A DNA stretch of 64,000 nt from Tetmemena sp. SeJ-2015 (taxonomy: Eukaryota; Ciliophora; Spirotrichea; Sporadotrichida; Oxytrichidae), in NCBI GenBank assembly GCA_027382625.1, contig JAJKFJ010020904.1:343111-407110 (forward strand). Reading direction: 5' to 3'. Of the stretch, positions 26,061 to 36,967 are shown piece by piece (position 1 is the first letter of the stretch; each line of letters opens with the position of its first letter). The position numbers were made by a program, and so were the translations under genes. The notes below the pieces were generated by a model, which was not told where the DNA came from, ran no database searches, and saw nothing but the letters and a program-made list of their open reading frames with translations.

Positions 26061-26558
26061 TCAATGTACTCTTTACTAATAAATATTATTGTTATTTAGT
26101 GAGTACTCTCCCTCGGGTTCAATTGGCTCATCGTCTCCAAAGTCGGTATTGTCATCATTCTGCTCCTGGCCGTCGGATTCGACGAGCACTTGAGCGAAGA
26201 TGCTGTTAGGACCAAGTACTTGACCAAGAGATGAATCTTCGTCTCTGTGAGTTACGGACCCGAACAGCTTGTGATCAACATCTCTCAAATAAAATTAATT
26301 TGATCAAGCATGTCATCGTAACCCTCAGGGAAGGGAACGGCAACATTTGAGTCTTCGGCATCTTCAACAGTGATTTGGCTCAGCTGCTTCATTTAAATTT
26401 TAAATGAATTAATGCTTGGGGGAGTTCTGAACAAGAGTAAAATCATTATACTATAAGATATGTATGATGATATTTTGAGTTTTGATTGAGACTCCTTGGA
26501 CGGATGCAGTGAAAATAGTGGTGAGAGCCAGCACGGCAAAAATAGACTTGGTAAGCAT
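26061..26558 (-). CDS. 118-aa secreted acidic protein, three MDSs
   Basis: The N-terminus MLTKSIFAVLALTTIFTASV is a clear signal peptide with a likely cleavage after the Ala/Ser-Val-Gln-Gly region. The mature part is acidic (VEDAEDSNVAVPFPEGYDD; DNTDFGDDEPIEPEGEYS). Two IESs interrupt it: pointer TGATT (26371-26487) after codon 25, and pointer TGATCA (26272-26306). After both are removed the coding length is 357 nt, exactly 119 codons including the TGA at 26061. Small secreted acidic proteins in ciliates can be pheromones, secretory-granule cargo or surface proteins, and only secretion is supported here. It is transcribed against the preceding plus-strand pieces. Confidence 0.7.
26272..26306. 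other. IES, pointer TGATCA
   Basis: TGATCA lies at 26272-26277 and 26301-26306. Removal of 29 bp joins GYDDML to DHKLFGSV on the minus strand in frame. Confidence 0.8.
26371..26487. other. IES, pointer TGATT (AATCA on the coding strand)
   Basis: Repeats are at 26371-26375 and 26483-26487. Removal of 112 bp joins the signal-peptide MDS (ending QGVS) to ITVEDAED in frame. Confidence 0.75.
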
Positions 26559-27030
26559 TTTATTTGACTTGTTTATTACTTAATTTGAAATTATTATATT
26601 CCCATACACAACAAATAAAACATACATACTATTCTTATAGATTTATTTAAGCGATAATTAGTAAATCCTATTTAGAGTAAGGTGTTGAAAATAATAATCA
26701 CCACTCTAACTTAATAACTACGATAACAACTTATCTGTATTCTATTTGCAATCATTTTTAAAAATAGATTTCACTTGGAATTGAATTTGATGGAAGGAAG
26801 TAATACATAAGTTCAATCCAGTGTTTTAATTTAATTTAAGAATTATTCTCAAAATAATAAATAGCAATACTTAAAATTAAATTAAACAAGTAGTTTGCTA
26901 TGTATGTTTTAATTGGGTAATAATATTTACAAAGATGAAATAGAATGGCAATAGCAGCTCTTACTCCAAGGGTGGAGTAGACTCTTCTCATAGAATAGCT
27001 GAACAGCGCTCTAATTATCACCACTCAAGT
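26559..27030. other. AT-rich intergenic region
   Basis: The region is divergent between the secreted-protein gene and the NOT4 gene. It holds only AT-rich sequence and short ORFs with no coding support. Upstream control elements for both genes are likely here, but none is recognisable. Confidence 0.4.
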
Positions 27031-27149
27031 TATGGAGGTAGCAGCTCAGCCACTTAAGATCGCAGGTGTGATAAACTCAATTATCAGATAGCTATAATAG
27101 TTTGTTTCTTTCTAAGATGATTCCATTATAAATGCAACTTTTTTAATCT

Positions 27150-28555
27150 AAGTGATGTTTTTTTTTGTTTAATTGCAAGTACAGAGTGGCCATGAACGAG
27201 TGCTAACAGTTTAAATGCAAAGACTGTGGAACTTATATTGTAAGTGACTATTTGAATAATGACCCAAAGAGGCAAAAAATAACTTTTGAGTTTTGAATAT
27301 AATTTTAACTTTGCCTGCCAGATTTGCGACTACTGCTATGAGGAATACATGGAAAAGAATGAATATGAACAAAATTACTACAAATTATTAATTTTCTAAT
27401 TATCCTTGAATTGTAAATATTTTAACTTTTAATACAACGGCACGGTAGGAAGTGCAAACAGTGAAAAGAGGAAAGAGAGTATGATGTAAGTAGTCAATAT
27501 GCCAATAAAGTCAAAACTAAGAATCAATCATTACTAGATTCTATTTAACAAACTGCTCCCACAGAAATGTTCAACTTACATTAATCTCATTAAAGCAATT
27601 AATGGTCGTGAATCTCAACATATTAAAATCTATTATAGGCTGCAATATTAGAAACTTTCCTGTGTTTATTGTGCATCTAGGCATTCCCTCACAGACATGT
27701 AAGTTTATTTCTCAAACAATACTTGTCTGAAAGTAACTCTACAAATTTTCAACTTTCTAAAAACTCAATTATATTAACTCGCTCCTAATGACTTTTGTTT
27801 AAAATATATTTCATATCCTCTCATCCAAAGTAATGCAGATATGTATGTGCTATTTGTTTATAGTAGTTGCGTGAAGAATTTAAAGAGCTTTGGTTTCGCC
27901 CCACCTAAAGGCACCAATAAAATATAGATATCTTCCTTATCCAAGGAGAAAATAAAGAAACTGGAAAACCTGAGAGTCATACAGAAAACTTTAGTGTATG
28001 TGATTGGCATCGCCCCAGAAATTGCTACCGAGGAAATTCTCAAATCTGTTGAGTATTTTGGCCAGTATGGAGATCTCACAAAAGTAGTTGTCAATACAAA
28101 CAATCCAGCATTAAATAAGTTCTCATTTAAAGATACTAAATATCTTAGAGAATGTATATAACGCAACTAGAGGAGGGCCCTCTTATTCAGCGTACTTGAC
28201 ATTTTCTCACCCTAGAGAAAGTGCAATCGCTATCCTTGTAAGTTTTCTAAAATCTTTTATATCAGAAATATAGTCAGTGGATCAGCACTTAGTGAATGAA
28301 CGCGTGCTGCGTGCTTCGTTTGGTACTTCTAAATTCTGTCAATTCTTTTTGAATGGCCAAAAGTGCACAAATAAGGACTGTCTCTATCTGCATGAGATCA
28401 AATGCGAAATGGAGGCCTACACTAAAGAAGACATGCAGAACAATAAATTCATATTCTAAGAGCAGCAAAAGATTGCGATTAAGCTATCAAGAGCAATAGA
28501 ATTCACTCTCCAAGAATTCAGAGACTACAAATCAAACCGCAAAGTAAAGACTTGA
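27150..28555 (+). CDS. NOT4: CNOT4/NOT4-like RING-RRM E3 ubiquitin ligase
   Basis: NOT4 is the RING E3 of the CCR4-NOT complex, acting in co-translational quality control and mRNA turnover. The C4C4-type RING is visible as FKCKDCGTYI-ICDYCYEEYM (27205-27350) and CVYCASRH (about 27660). A basic linker, then LRVIQKTLVYVIGIAPEIAT opens the RRM (about 27970-28035), followed by EYFGQYGDLTKVVVN. LRASFGTSKFCQFFLNGQKC leads into a CCCH zinc finger (C-x8-C-x5-C-x3-H: CQFFLNGQKCTNKDCLYLH). This is the diagnostic NOT4 domain order. Introns are at 27240-27321 and 28238-28273, an IES with GCA repeats is at 28108-28165, and 27490-27860 holds further interruptions. Stop is at 28553-28555. The exact start and the first RING cysteines were not found; an upstream MDS is likely. 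Confidence 0.85.
27240..27321 (+). other. Spliceosomal intron in the NOT4 gene
   Basis: GTAAGT at the 5' end and TGCCAG at the 3' end. Splicing gives GTYI-ICDYCYEEY, restoring the RING spacing. Confidence 0.75.
28108..28165. other. IES with GCA repeats in the NOT4 RRM
   Basis: GCA is at 28108-28110 and 28163-28165. Removal joins NTNNPA to TRGGPSYSAYLTFSHP in frame, matching the loop length expected in the NOT4 RRM. Confidence 0.6.
28238..28273 (+). other. Short 36-bp intron in the NOT4 gene
   Basis: GTAAGT...ATAG. Splicing joins ESAIAIL to SVDQHLVNERVLRASFG, as expected before the conserved LRASFGTSK segment. Confidence 0.75.
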
Positions 28556-28639
28556 GTTATTTTTAAGGTTTCTCTGAGAAATGTAAAATTAATATGCTCC
28601 AGTGATTGAAATTGGAATAATTAATTAACTTTTCTTGAA

Positions 28640-29384
28640 ATGGCAAACAGAGGAGCAAAGGTCTCTCTAGATAAGGCTATGGCCTACACTCAATCGTCTT
28701 TTACTTACTTCCAGCCCTATAATCCCAACGGAGGACTCTTCTATCATTTAAAAACCAAGGGCACTAACTTCTTCCAACTCAGAAACTTTAAGTAAAGTTT
28801 ATAATTGGATTACTTTTTTTGTAACTTTGAGAATGAATTCATAGATTTCAAAGTATACAACATGGGAAAGCAGTTCAAAGAAATTTATCACGATCTCTTT
28901 ATAGCCTACAAGCGTGGAGATAAAGTCATCCTCAATAGATCACTCTCAGAACCTATGTTTGAGGTAAGCCTCTTCATCTTTATTATATCTTCTACTCTTC
29001 ATCAATAATTCATGCTTGGCAATCTTTAACACATTTTATATAGTACACAAAGACTTTGCTAAGAGAGTCAAAGCCAAACCCCTTCGTGAAACAATTGAAG
29101 GCTTTATAAATAGTGCAAGCCAAAAACTATTCTCAATCCGATATTTTACTCCCTGAAGATTAATGGGCTCAGCTCACCTGCAAGCTAAAAGTAGAGGAGG
29201 ATGATGCAGGCAGAAACATTTAGTATGTAGTCTTTGAGAGAAGACTGGCCGATAAACTAGCTACCTAGACTGGAAACTTTCTTTTATTATTGATGAGGAG
29301 GACTTTAAATTCCTGCACTCAAAGGGAAATCCCAGAGGCATTAGTAAATAATACGAGGATGCAAAGAAACAGGCTTAGAAGTGA
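28640..29384 (+). CDS. Mitochondrial ribosomal protein mL45 (Tim44-like domain)
   Basis: The frame begins MANRGAKVSLDKAMAYTQSS. The segment YNMGKQFKEIYHDLFIAYKR, then LSEPMFEYTKTLLRE, and the later QYVVFERRLADKLDWKLSF match the Tim44/MRPL45 fold, in which YVVFE+-LA precedes the final W-containing strand. mL45 sits near the exit tunnel of the mitoribosome and links it to the inner membrane. A GTAAGC...TAG intron is at 28964-29043. The last part needs an 8-bp removal at CTAG repeats (29257-29268). With both removed the coding length is 657 nt, 219 codons. It is shorter than animal mL45, consistent with a core domain only. Confidence 0.75.
28964..29043 (+). other. Intron in the mL45 gene
   Basis: An 80-bp GTAAGC...ATAG segment, AT-rich, between codons for MFE and YTKTL. 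Confidence 0.75.
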
Positions 29385-29533
29385 AGGACATTAATGATGT
29401 ATTAAGGATTAAAGAATTTAGCGATTAAGTTTTGACTCTAAGCAATCTTATTTCTAGCTTCAATATCAGATTTTTCATAATAAGTTACATTCCATTACTC
29501 TTGAAATAATTTGGAGTATTTTCTTCTTCTTCC

Positions 29534-31543
29534 TCACAGATCGATATCTTCATCATTAGGGTAGTTTTCATTTGCCTCCTCTCCGTTTGCTCCTTCATTT
29601 TCGAAGTCTATTCCCTTTTCTAACATCTCTTAGATTTGCTAGGTTTCAGGATCTAGTTTTGAGCAAGCCTCACTACAGAATAATAAAATTGGAATTGAAT
29701 TGAGAACCACTTTCCGTGCATGAAATGGCCAACGATCTTCACAAATCTTTTAGTGCAGTCTTCCTATTGGCATTTCACGCTATTCGCACTTTGATTCTTC
29801 TCAAAGCACAGTTCACTGCAGAAAGACTAAATAGTTTGAGTTAACTAACTTAGCTTACTCTTTTAGTTGAAGGATCAGATAAAGCCAGATGAAGAAATAA
29901 TAAATTCAAATTCCAAATAAGGATATAAATGAGCAGGGAACAACTTGTAGCAATTCCAGCAGCTTTCTTTGCGAGAACCTGCAGCGCTATCTGTCTTTAT
30001 TTAGACCTCAGTTTTGATATCTTTTTCACTGGCACTCACTCCAGTGGCTGACTTTGTTGAAACATTCTCATTAAAGCGCACTTGCTTCTAAAACATAAAT
30101 AAGATTGTGAATAATAGACAACTCTAACTTACTGAGGATGAAGTGTTGTTTGAAGGTTACTTTCCTGAATTTCTCCAAGCGTTCAATGCTTCCAAAAATT
30201 GTTAATGAGATTGCTGCTCGTCATACTAACCAGCTAATAATGATTGACCGTTTCCTGCTGTATTATAAAAGAAATTGTATAATTATGAGTGAATGTATTT
30301 GTTCCTCCTGATTTAGAAGATGGCTCTTAAATGGCTGTCTCTGGTTCTGGGAGGGCTTCCAGATCTTACCTTTTCAGAGGCCTAACTTCTTTATTCACGT
30401 TATCAGCTTAGCTATCATTAAATAAAGTCTTGCAATCATCCTAAATTAATATATAAAATGAAAGTACAGATTTTGAGTTGGTCTAGCACCTCCCTGTCTA
30501 CTTTCTGGAATTGAAAGACCCTTTTCTTTTCTTAAGTCTTTGATTCTCTTCATGACTTTCAGTTTGTGACCTAGTGGTAGCCCCATGAGCTCTAAATGTT
30601 TTTCGTCAAGTTCAAGAATAGTCTCCATGTCCTCGACTCCATTCTCTGCAAAGGTACTCACATACTTTTAGAGTTGCATGCTACCCAAGAACTCCTCCAC
30701 TTCAATAAATATTTGCGAGCCTATATATTTAATGCATTTCTGGGTAGGAGTTGCTGCTTCCATTTTACTACTACTGTTTCAAAGCTTGCTGAGCTTGAAG
30801 CGTTGGATTCTACTTGTGCAGTGCCTTACTCAAGTTATCAGCTGCACCACCACCATTTACAGTTTACTAATTGCCAGTGCCACCGGAAACTGCACGACTT
30901 GACTGGCTGCTTCCAATGCGTGAGTTATTCAAGTTGGTCTTTGTCTATAAGATTAAACAATTACTTTGAAGGGTTACACTGGTATTCTCTTTGCCCATGA
31001 TCATTGAGGTGGGAGGGAGATTAGGCTGCTATTATCGATGCTACTGAAGAACCATCTGAGAGTAGCCTGTGATTTGCTTTTGAGGGTTAGCTGAACGCCA
31101 CATAGCTCCTCCAGTGGTAGCAGCTTGAGTGGAAGTCTTCTTCTAAGTAGTGGTGCGCTTATCTTTTCTCTAGTTCCATCATTTTCTTAACCATTTCTAA
31201 GCTTTTCCTCCATCTTTTTTGTTTCCTCTTCTAGCATGTCGCTCACCTTCCTAAAATTCAGTTAATCGATCTCAATTTTACAGACTCTTTAATATAAAAA
31301 AGAATATGGAAATTTAAGAATGATCTTCTCAGAATTCAGTTTCAAATTCATGATCTCATCAAATCATGCTTTTATATTTACAGAACGCAAAAGAGTGCAT
31401 GAATTCTTCCATAAAAGTGGGAGAATGAAGTTTATACAATTAGAGATTGCAACTTACGCTTTCTTTTGAGCAAGATTCTTAGGAAGTTGAGCCTGAGGAG
31501 GCTTATTGAGTCCACTGTTCAGAGATGTGCCTGTATTTTTCAT
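29534..31543 (-). CDS. SAM-domain protein with FCS-type zinc-finger motifs
   Basis: The start ATG at 31543 gives MKNTGTSLNSGLNKPPQAQL, followed by a GTAAGT intron near 31458. A Ser/Gln-rich middle follows. The SAM domain is at about 30640-30490: FAENGVEDMETILELDEKHL, then LMGLPLGHKLKVMKRIKDLR, the typical LGI/LGHR-K-I pattern of SAM helices 3-5. The C-terminal part has cysteine pairs of the FCS/MYM type: CWNCYKLF (about 29955), FCSELCFEKN (about 29840), a CQQEDC pair, and FCSEAC (about 29680), ending NDEDIDL before TGA 29534. SAM plus FCS fingers recalls polycomb-group proteins, though those have a single FCS finger upstream of SAM and here the order is reversed. Binding or scaffold function is inferred, not shown. 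Confidence 0.65.
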
Positions 31544-31695
31544 ATTTTAAATTATCAATCTTTTACAAATTTCTCAATTTCTTAGAACAATCAAAGAGTC
31601 GCTGCTATTCTTATTAGCAAGTTTTGAATTAAGAAATTTAAATAAACTTAAATAAAGGGAGATTTGATTGACAGATTTTGAAAAGAAGTTAGGAA

Positions 31696-33829
31696 ATGGG
31701 AGAGATAGTGATGAACATTTACTATGAGTTTAAACTGAGATAAGTTTTCAGAGAGGCAGCTGATAATAGGGAGGATGTCATTCCTGATATCTAAACTTGG
31801 AACTATTTAGTTATATATACAAATGATAGCTTGTATTTGATTATAGTTGCTTTGATGTTGAGAAAGAGACTTGCTTCTTTGAAAGACACTGAGGTATTGG
31901 AACACTTTAGGCCTTTTAAATACAAGTGATATAATTTTCTTTTGCCTTCATTGCCATGCGATTTCGACACTTTCATTAAGACAGTAAGTCAGGCATTCGG
32001 AGACAGGTCGCTTAAGAGACTAGAGATGTGTGTGGATGACAGCCGAGAGTAGCTTGAGAACTGCAGAACACTATCAACATGATGAATATCAAGTTCCTTT
32101 CTAAAGACGAACTCCACTAACTTGCAAACATCCTTTATCATTGCTCCAACAAAGCTATTATAAAATTTGATAGTATAATATATAGAATATAGCACAAGAC
32201 GCAGAAAAGGCGCTTTCTAAAGTGCTAAAGGACATACATGGATACTCTGAAGATGTATTTGGATTCGTGTGGGACAAAATCTATGGGTAGGCAATATAAT
32301 CTAATTTTGCTTTATGAAATGTATGATGGGGATATGGACTACACTTAGATTAAGTTGCCTCACACCTATATCAAACAAGAAAAGGCTGCTCTTGAGAAGG
32401 AGTTTCAGTCTCGCAGAGTAAGAAATGTCCACTATAGAAAGCAAGCGATCAAGGTCCTGAAGATCTATGAGGACACAGGGATCATCAAAGAAATAGCCTA
32501 CTGCGCTGATAAGGATTTTCCAGTTGAAAACTATAAAATTCCAAAGGAGTTCCCTCATTTCGAGAAACTCACTCAGTTCTTTAACTAAATAGGAGCCACC
32601 AAAGAGCTTCTCTTCTCTAAATACCTTCCAAGTTATTATAATATGTAGAAAGTGAATTTGATCGAGAATATTGATTTACTTAGGATTCGATGACTTATCA
32701 GACGACTTGTACAACTAATACTTCTTTGAGATTAAGAAAGGGCGTAAGGTAAAGCAGCTACTGAATGATACCGGTAAAACCCTCCTAGGTTATGAGCCCT
32801 TATTTAAGTATTGGGCTAAGGAACTTCTCTATGCTTTCAGAGATTTGACTTACAGATCTACCTACACCCTTGCTGAAGATATAAGTTTGAAGAACGTATT
32901 CGTGAGCGATGTGGGAATAAAACTCTACCTGAAGAAAATTCGTTTCGGAGATCAGCGCGATGATAACATAGACTATCATCTTCACACAGAGTCACAGATG
33001 CTTCGCATGTATGCTCGTCTGCTCGTGGAGATGCTTACAAACAGAGAGGAGAGCGACACCAATAACTAGGGAGGTGGGAGTGACTTTGACTCTCTAGATA
33101 TTGACCCAGAGTTGAAATGCATCCTCTACGAGTGCTTCCATGCTAAAGACAAGACAGAAGTGAGAGAGCATCAGCGATATGAAAATGAACTTGCTCGCTT
33201 TATTCAGAAGGAGTCTGAGAAGAATCAACTCCACTAGAAAAAGCATAATAATTTAATTATCTTATATGGTTCTAAGACATTTATAAGCTAAACTAAAGAA
33301 AGAGAGGAGTTTGCAGTAGAGGCAGAGAAAAATAAGACTCTCAAAGCACAAGAAGAGGAGTAAAAACGAAAAACTCTGTAGCAAGAGGAAGCAACTCGCA
33401 AGAGAAGCCCATCCAAGGAGAACTTAAAGATAAAGTAAATGGATCTATTTTTTTCTAAAGAGCGGAGATGTGCCTCAAAGATCTATTAAGAGAAAGCCAG
33501 ATATCCCTTAAGCAAATAAGAGAAATTTTGATGAGGAAAATATTCGAATGGGAGTGAGAAACGAATTAGATCTACTTATGGGAGAAACAGCTGATAAGCA
33601 AGCTTTCATTATGCATAATACTTAAAAATTTAAAGCTTTGGCTTAAACTAAGAAGAGCAAAGGCTTGATCGATTACACTCAAGGAGAGGCAGCTGAGGTT
33701 AAAAAGACAAAGCAAGAGAGATACCTAACCGTGCAAGGTCTTCTTAATCATCCTTACTTCATTAGCATAAATGAAGCAGATGTAGCAATCATAATTGATG
33801 AATTCGAAAAACTTATGCTGCCTGAATGA
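31696..33829 (+). CDS. Probable pseudokinase or divergent kinase-like protein
   Basis: The start MGEIVMNIYYEFKLRQVFRE at 31696 is followed by interrupted pieces. From 32350 a long open region encodes KLPHTYIKQEKAALEKEFQS. A segment at 32815-33060 (YWAKELLYAFRDLTYRSTYT, then AEDISLKNVFVSDVGIKLYL, then RLLVEMLTNRE) follows the layout of a kinase C-lobe: helix E, a catalytic-loop-like D-x3-KNVFV, and helix F. It lacks the HRD and DFG signatures, which would make it catalytically dead. The C-terminal 600 bp are strongly coiled-coil (Glu/Lys/Gln-rich) and end VAIIIDEFEKLMLPE before TGA. IESs lie near 31930-32340 and 32690. The kinase-fold assignment is inference; the coding call itself is strong. 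Confidence 0.6.
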
Positions 33830-33980
33830 TACTTATCTCCTCTTTTTTTATCATTAATTTTATGAATTCTTGTATTTCTTAAGCCAGTTGATTTAGCTAG
33901 CATTCAAAATTGAATCTGCAAACCTACTTGAGCAAATATATTCGTTAGATATAAATTATAAAGCTTTTAACTCTCGCAAA

Positions 33981-36745
33981 ATGTAGTCATCAAAACATTC
34001 CTCAAATTAGTTGACTAGAGCAAGCAACATGCCTTTACAAAGCTCCTCAAACAAGAGATTTACTTAACTAGGGTTAAAACAAGCCCATCCTTACAGTAGC
34101 AAGTATCTGAGTAGCCTCTGTAAGCCAGATAATCCACAAATTCTCTTTCTGCCTAATCAAGCTCAAATACTTGCCTCAACATCTCAATACCCCTCAGTAA
34201 CAATCAAAATCTTGAAAACTAGGGAGTTGATCAGCAACTATAGTAAATGCTCACTTAAAGTTCTAGGCTCTCAGTCACTCCTTCTATTGCAGCTGAGGCT
34301 AAGGAAAACCTTGATCAGACTTTACTCAAATTCAAAGGAATCTATAGCAGCACTAGATTCAGTGACCAATGTTAGCAATCAGCAGACATTTAGTAGTTAT
34401 CGTCTTAAAGAGTAGTCCTCTAGAAAAAGTCTTCTCAGGTTTCTTTTAAAGACAAGGAGAATGACTTCACAGTCCCTACTATTCAAATTGGACTAGAGAT
34501 GATAACTAGTGAGCAGGAAAAGGAGATTATTGTTCAAAATAGCTCAGAAAAGAACAACGACAACAATCCCAAAGATTCTAGTGTCAAGTAAAGTGAAAGA
34601 AAGGATGAAGCCAGAAAGTTAAGAGACTTAATCCTTAAAGGAGGCCCCTTCTGCTTAAGATTAGCTTAATTTATTATAAAATTTAGTTTGAAATTAGAAA
34701 CCCAACCTTTGTAATCGTAAGGGCTCTTAACCTGATTTGGGAAATAACTCGAAGGCAGTTAAAGATAAGTAGAATCTAAGTATAGCAAACATATTTATCT
34801 ATTTATAAATAAGTAAAGAAAGGAAAAACGGAAGAACGACATAAAATAATGAGAGAAAAAGAAGTCAGAGTAGAGCTGAGAAGACATCTCACAATAAAGG
34901 AAAGGAGCTTAGATACGCTGTTCTTAGAAAAATGGCCAAAGAAAATGATAAAGCTTAAACTTAAGATGATAACTTGAGGTCTCCTGTTATAAAAAGAGAT
35001 TTGGCTTCTCCACTCAAATAAGATGATGAGAAGAGATCAAATTGCCAATAATCTCAGATTAAAATCTAGACTCAAATTTCAATTCAGTGAGAGCGAATAC
35101 TGAGAGAGGCCGGACAAAGACCAAAAATTCTGATAGCAGATCAATCTCACCTCACGATAGAATTCCAAGAGCCCTCTTGAATTTATTATTTCTCTCTTAG
35201 TCCTGAACAATAAGTGGCCTAGTCACTTTGGTGTTCCAATCACAAAAAAGCAATGAGATAAGATTCAAGATCAAAGAGTCTTCTCTTAAATATTCTCATC
35301 AAATTTTGCTATATTTAAGAGTCCTTTTAAGTTCAATGGAACTTTTGAGGAGAGAGTTATGACCTCGCAGAAGAAAAATTAGTTTGCTACTTCGAATGGC
35401 GTGCTCATCACAAGCCTGGAGATTCTTGTAGAGAATATAACATGCAAGACTAGAATTTCATTCCAGATAAATTTTAAGGATATTGAAAGTAGTTTTTTAT
35501 AAAAAGTAAGTTAGTTTAGTATAGATGAGCTTACTTAGATCTTTGAGCCAGACAATATGAGTAAGTTTTTAAATTAAGATTATTTATAAAAACAGTATTT
35601 CGCAATAGTTTTTCTAATCTTTGATTGTAGAAACCATCAACAACCTTTTTGTAAAATTCGCTCAAACCTACAGCTCAGATAAGAGATACATAATTACAAA
35701 GTTTATAAGGACTTTCTCTAGTTCTTAGATATTCTCGAAGAATCTGCGTCAATCGAAAGTAAATCTTCTGGAGAGTAATAAACTGAGAAGCTTGAGAAAT
35801 AAGAAATTATAGCAATAGATTAGGAAAATGAGAGATAAAAGAATGGATCCGAGCAACTGAATGAAGTAATAGAATTCCAAGTAGAGAACAAAGTGCCAGA
35901 TATATTTGAACTCGAAGGTTAAAAGTAATCAGACAAATTATCGAAAATCTCCAAAGCTGAGTCTGACTTGGTGTTTTTCAACCTATCAATCAATAATCAG
36001 CAAGGTAATAATCAAAGTCATTTGGTTTATCTATCTCTATAGTTGACTTTGTTCGCTTTTGTTAGATCTAGCTTAGACTAGCTTAACTACTCTTGCCTTG
36101 GGAGCTGAACCAATACATCTTGATGCAACAATACTTCTTTAAGTTTGTGACTCCCAAAGTGATTTAGTCTTAGCTGCAAACTCGAATCAACCTCGTTATT
36201 TAGGAATGCAAAGATAGAGTTGGTTTTGTAGATGGACTAGTTTTAAAAGAAATGAAGAAGGTAAAAGGTTTATTCAAGTCACTTAAAAATGCTTTATGTG
36301 AGAAGGACATGAGTAGTCAAGTATTGATGAACAGCTCAAGTAATAATCTCAATGCTTCTCTTGCATAGGCTGCAATTCCAACTATGAATACAGGAGCCTT
36401 ATCTTGTCTCGCTCAAGAGAAATTACAAATCAAGAGAGAAAATCTTCTTCAACTCTTAGTGAGGGCTAAAATCTGTCCTTACCTAATAAGCAAGACTATA
36501 TTCAATTAAATATGCAGTTGCACTGCAGTATAACCACAGATAAGCCTTAACTTAGAGGAAACAATTTGCATACTGGGAATTGTTGCAGTTCAAAAATATG
36601 ATGATGCTATTTTAGAATTTAAGTAGTTCAAGTCGATAAAGTGAACTGTGGAGAAGGAAAAGAAATCCTCAGACCTTAAATTATGAAAGCAGTCTAATCC
36701 CTATCTAAAATAGTCTCAGAATATTTGAAGTCAATTGGTCAATGA
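33981..36745 (+). CDS. Ser/Gln-rich protein, family not recognised
   Basis: The start ATG 33981 (MQSSKHSSNQLTRASNMPLQ) leads to Ser/Gln-rich sequence. A later piece (about 34430-34640) contains KDKENDFTVPTIQIGLEMIT and a charged tail. After AT-rich interruptions (34660-36050) a helical C-terminal region is clear: DRVGFVDGLVLKEMKKVKGL (about 36205-36265), NLNASLAQAAIPTMNTGALS (about 36350), LLQLLVRAKICPYLISKTIF (about 36450), and a last MDS ending SKIVSEYLKSIGQ at TGA 36745. The C-terminal helices could be a protein-interaction domain. I do not recognise it. Confidence 0.5.
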
Positions 36746-36967
36746 AGAATAAATGTTTATTAAGCTCTATATTCTCTTGCTTTATTCAATTTAACCCATC
36801 TAAAAGAGGATAATCACATAAATTTAAGCTTATTTAAGAAAATATTAGCTGTGTCTATTTTTAATCGTGTCAACAAAAGTTTCTCTAAATTAAGCATCTA
36901 TTATTCTTCAAGTTAATATAGAGTTTGCGATAAATCTATCACAAAGTTTTCTTTGAGCCTTAAATCC

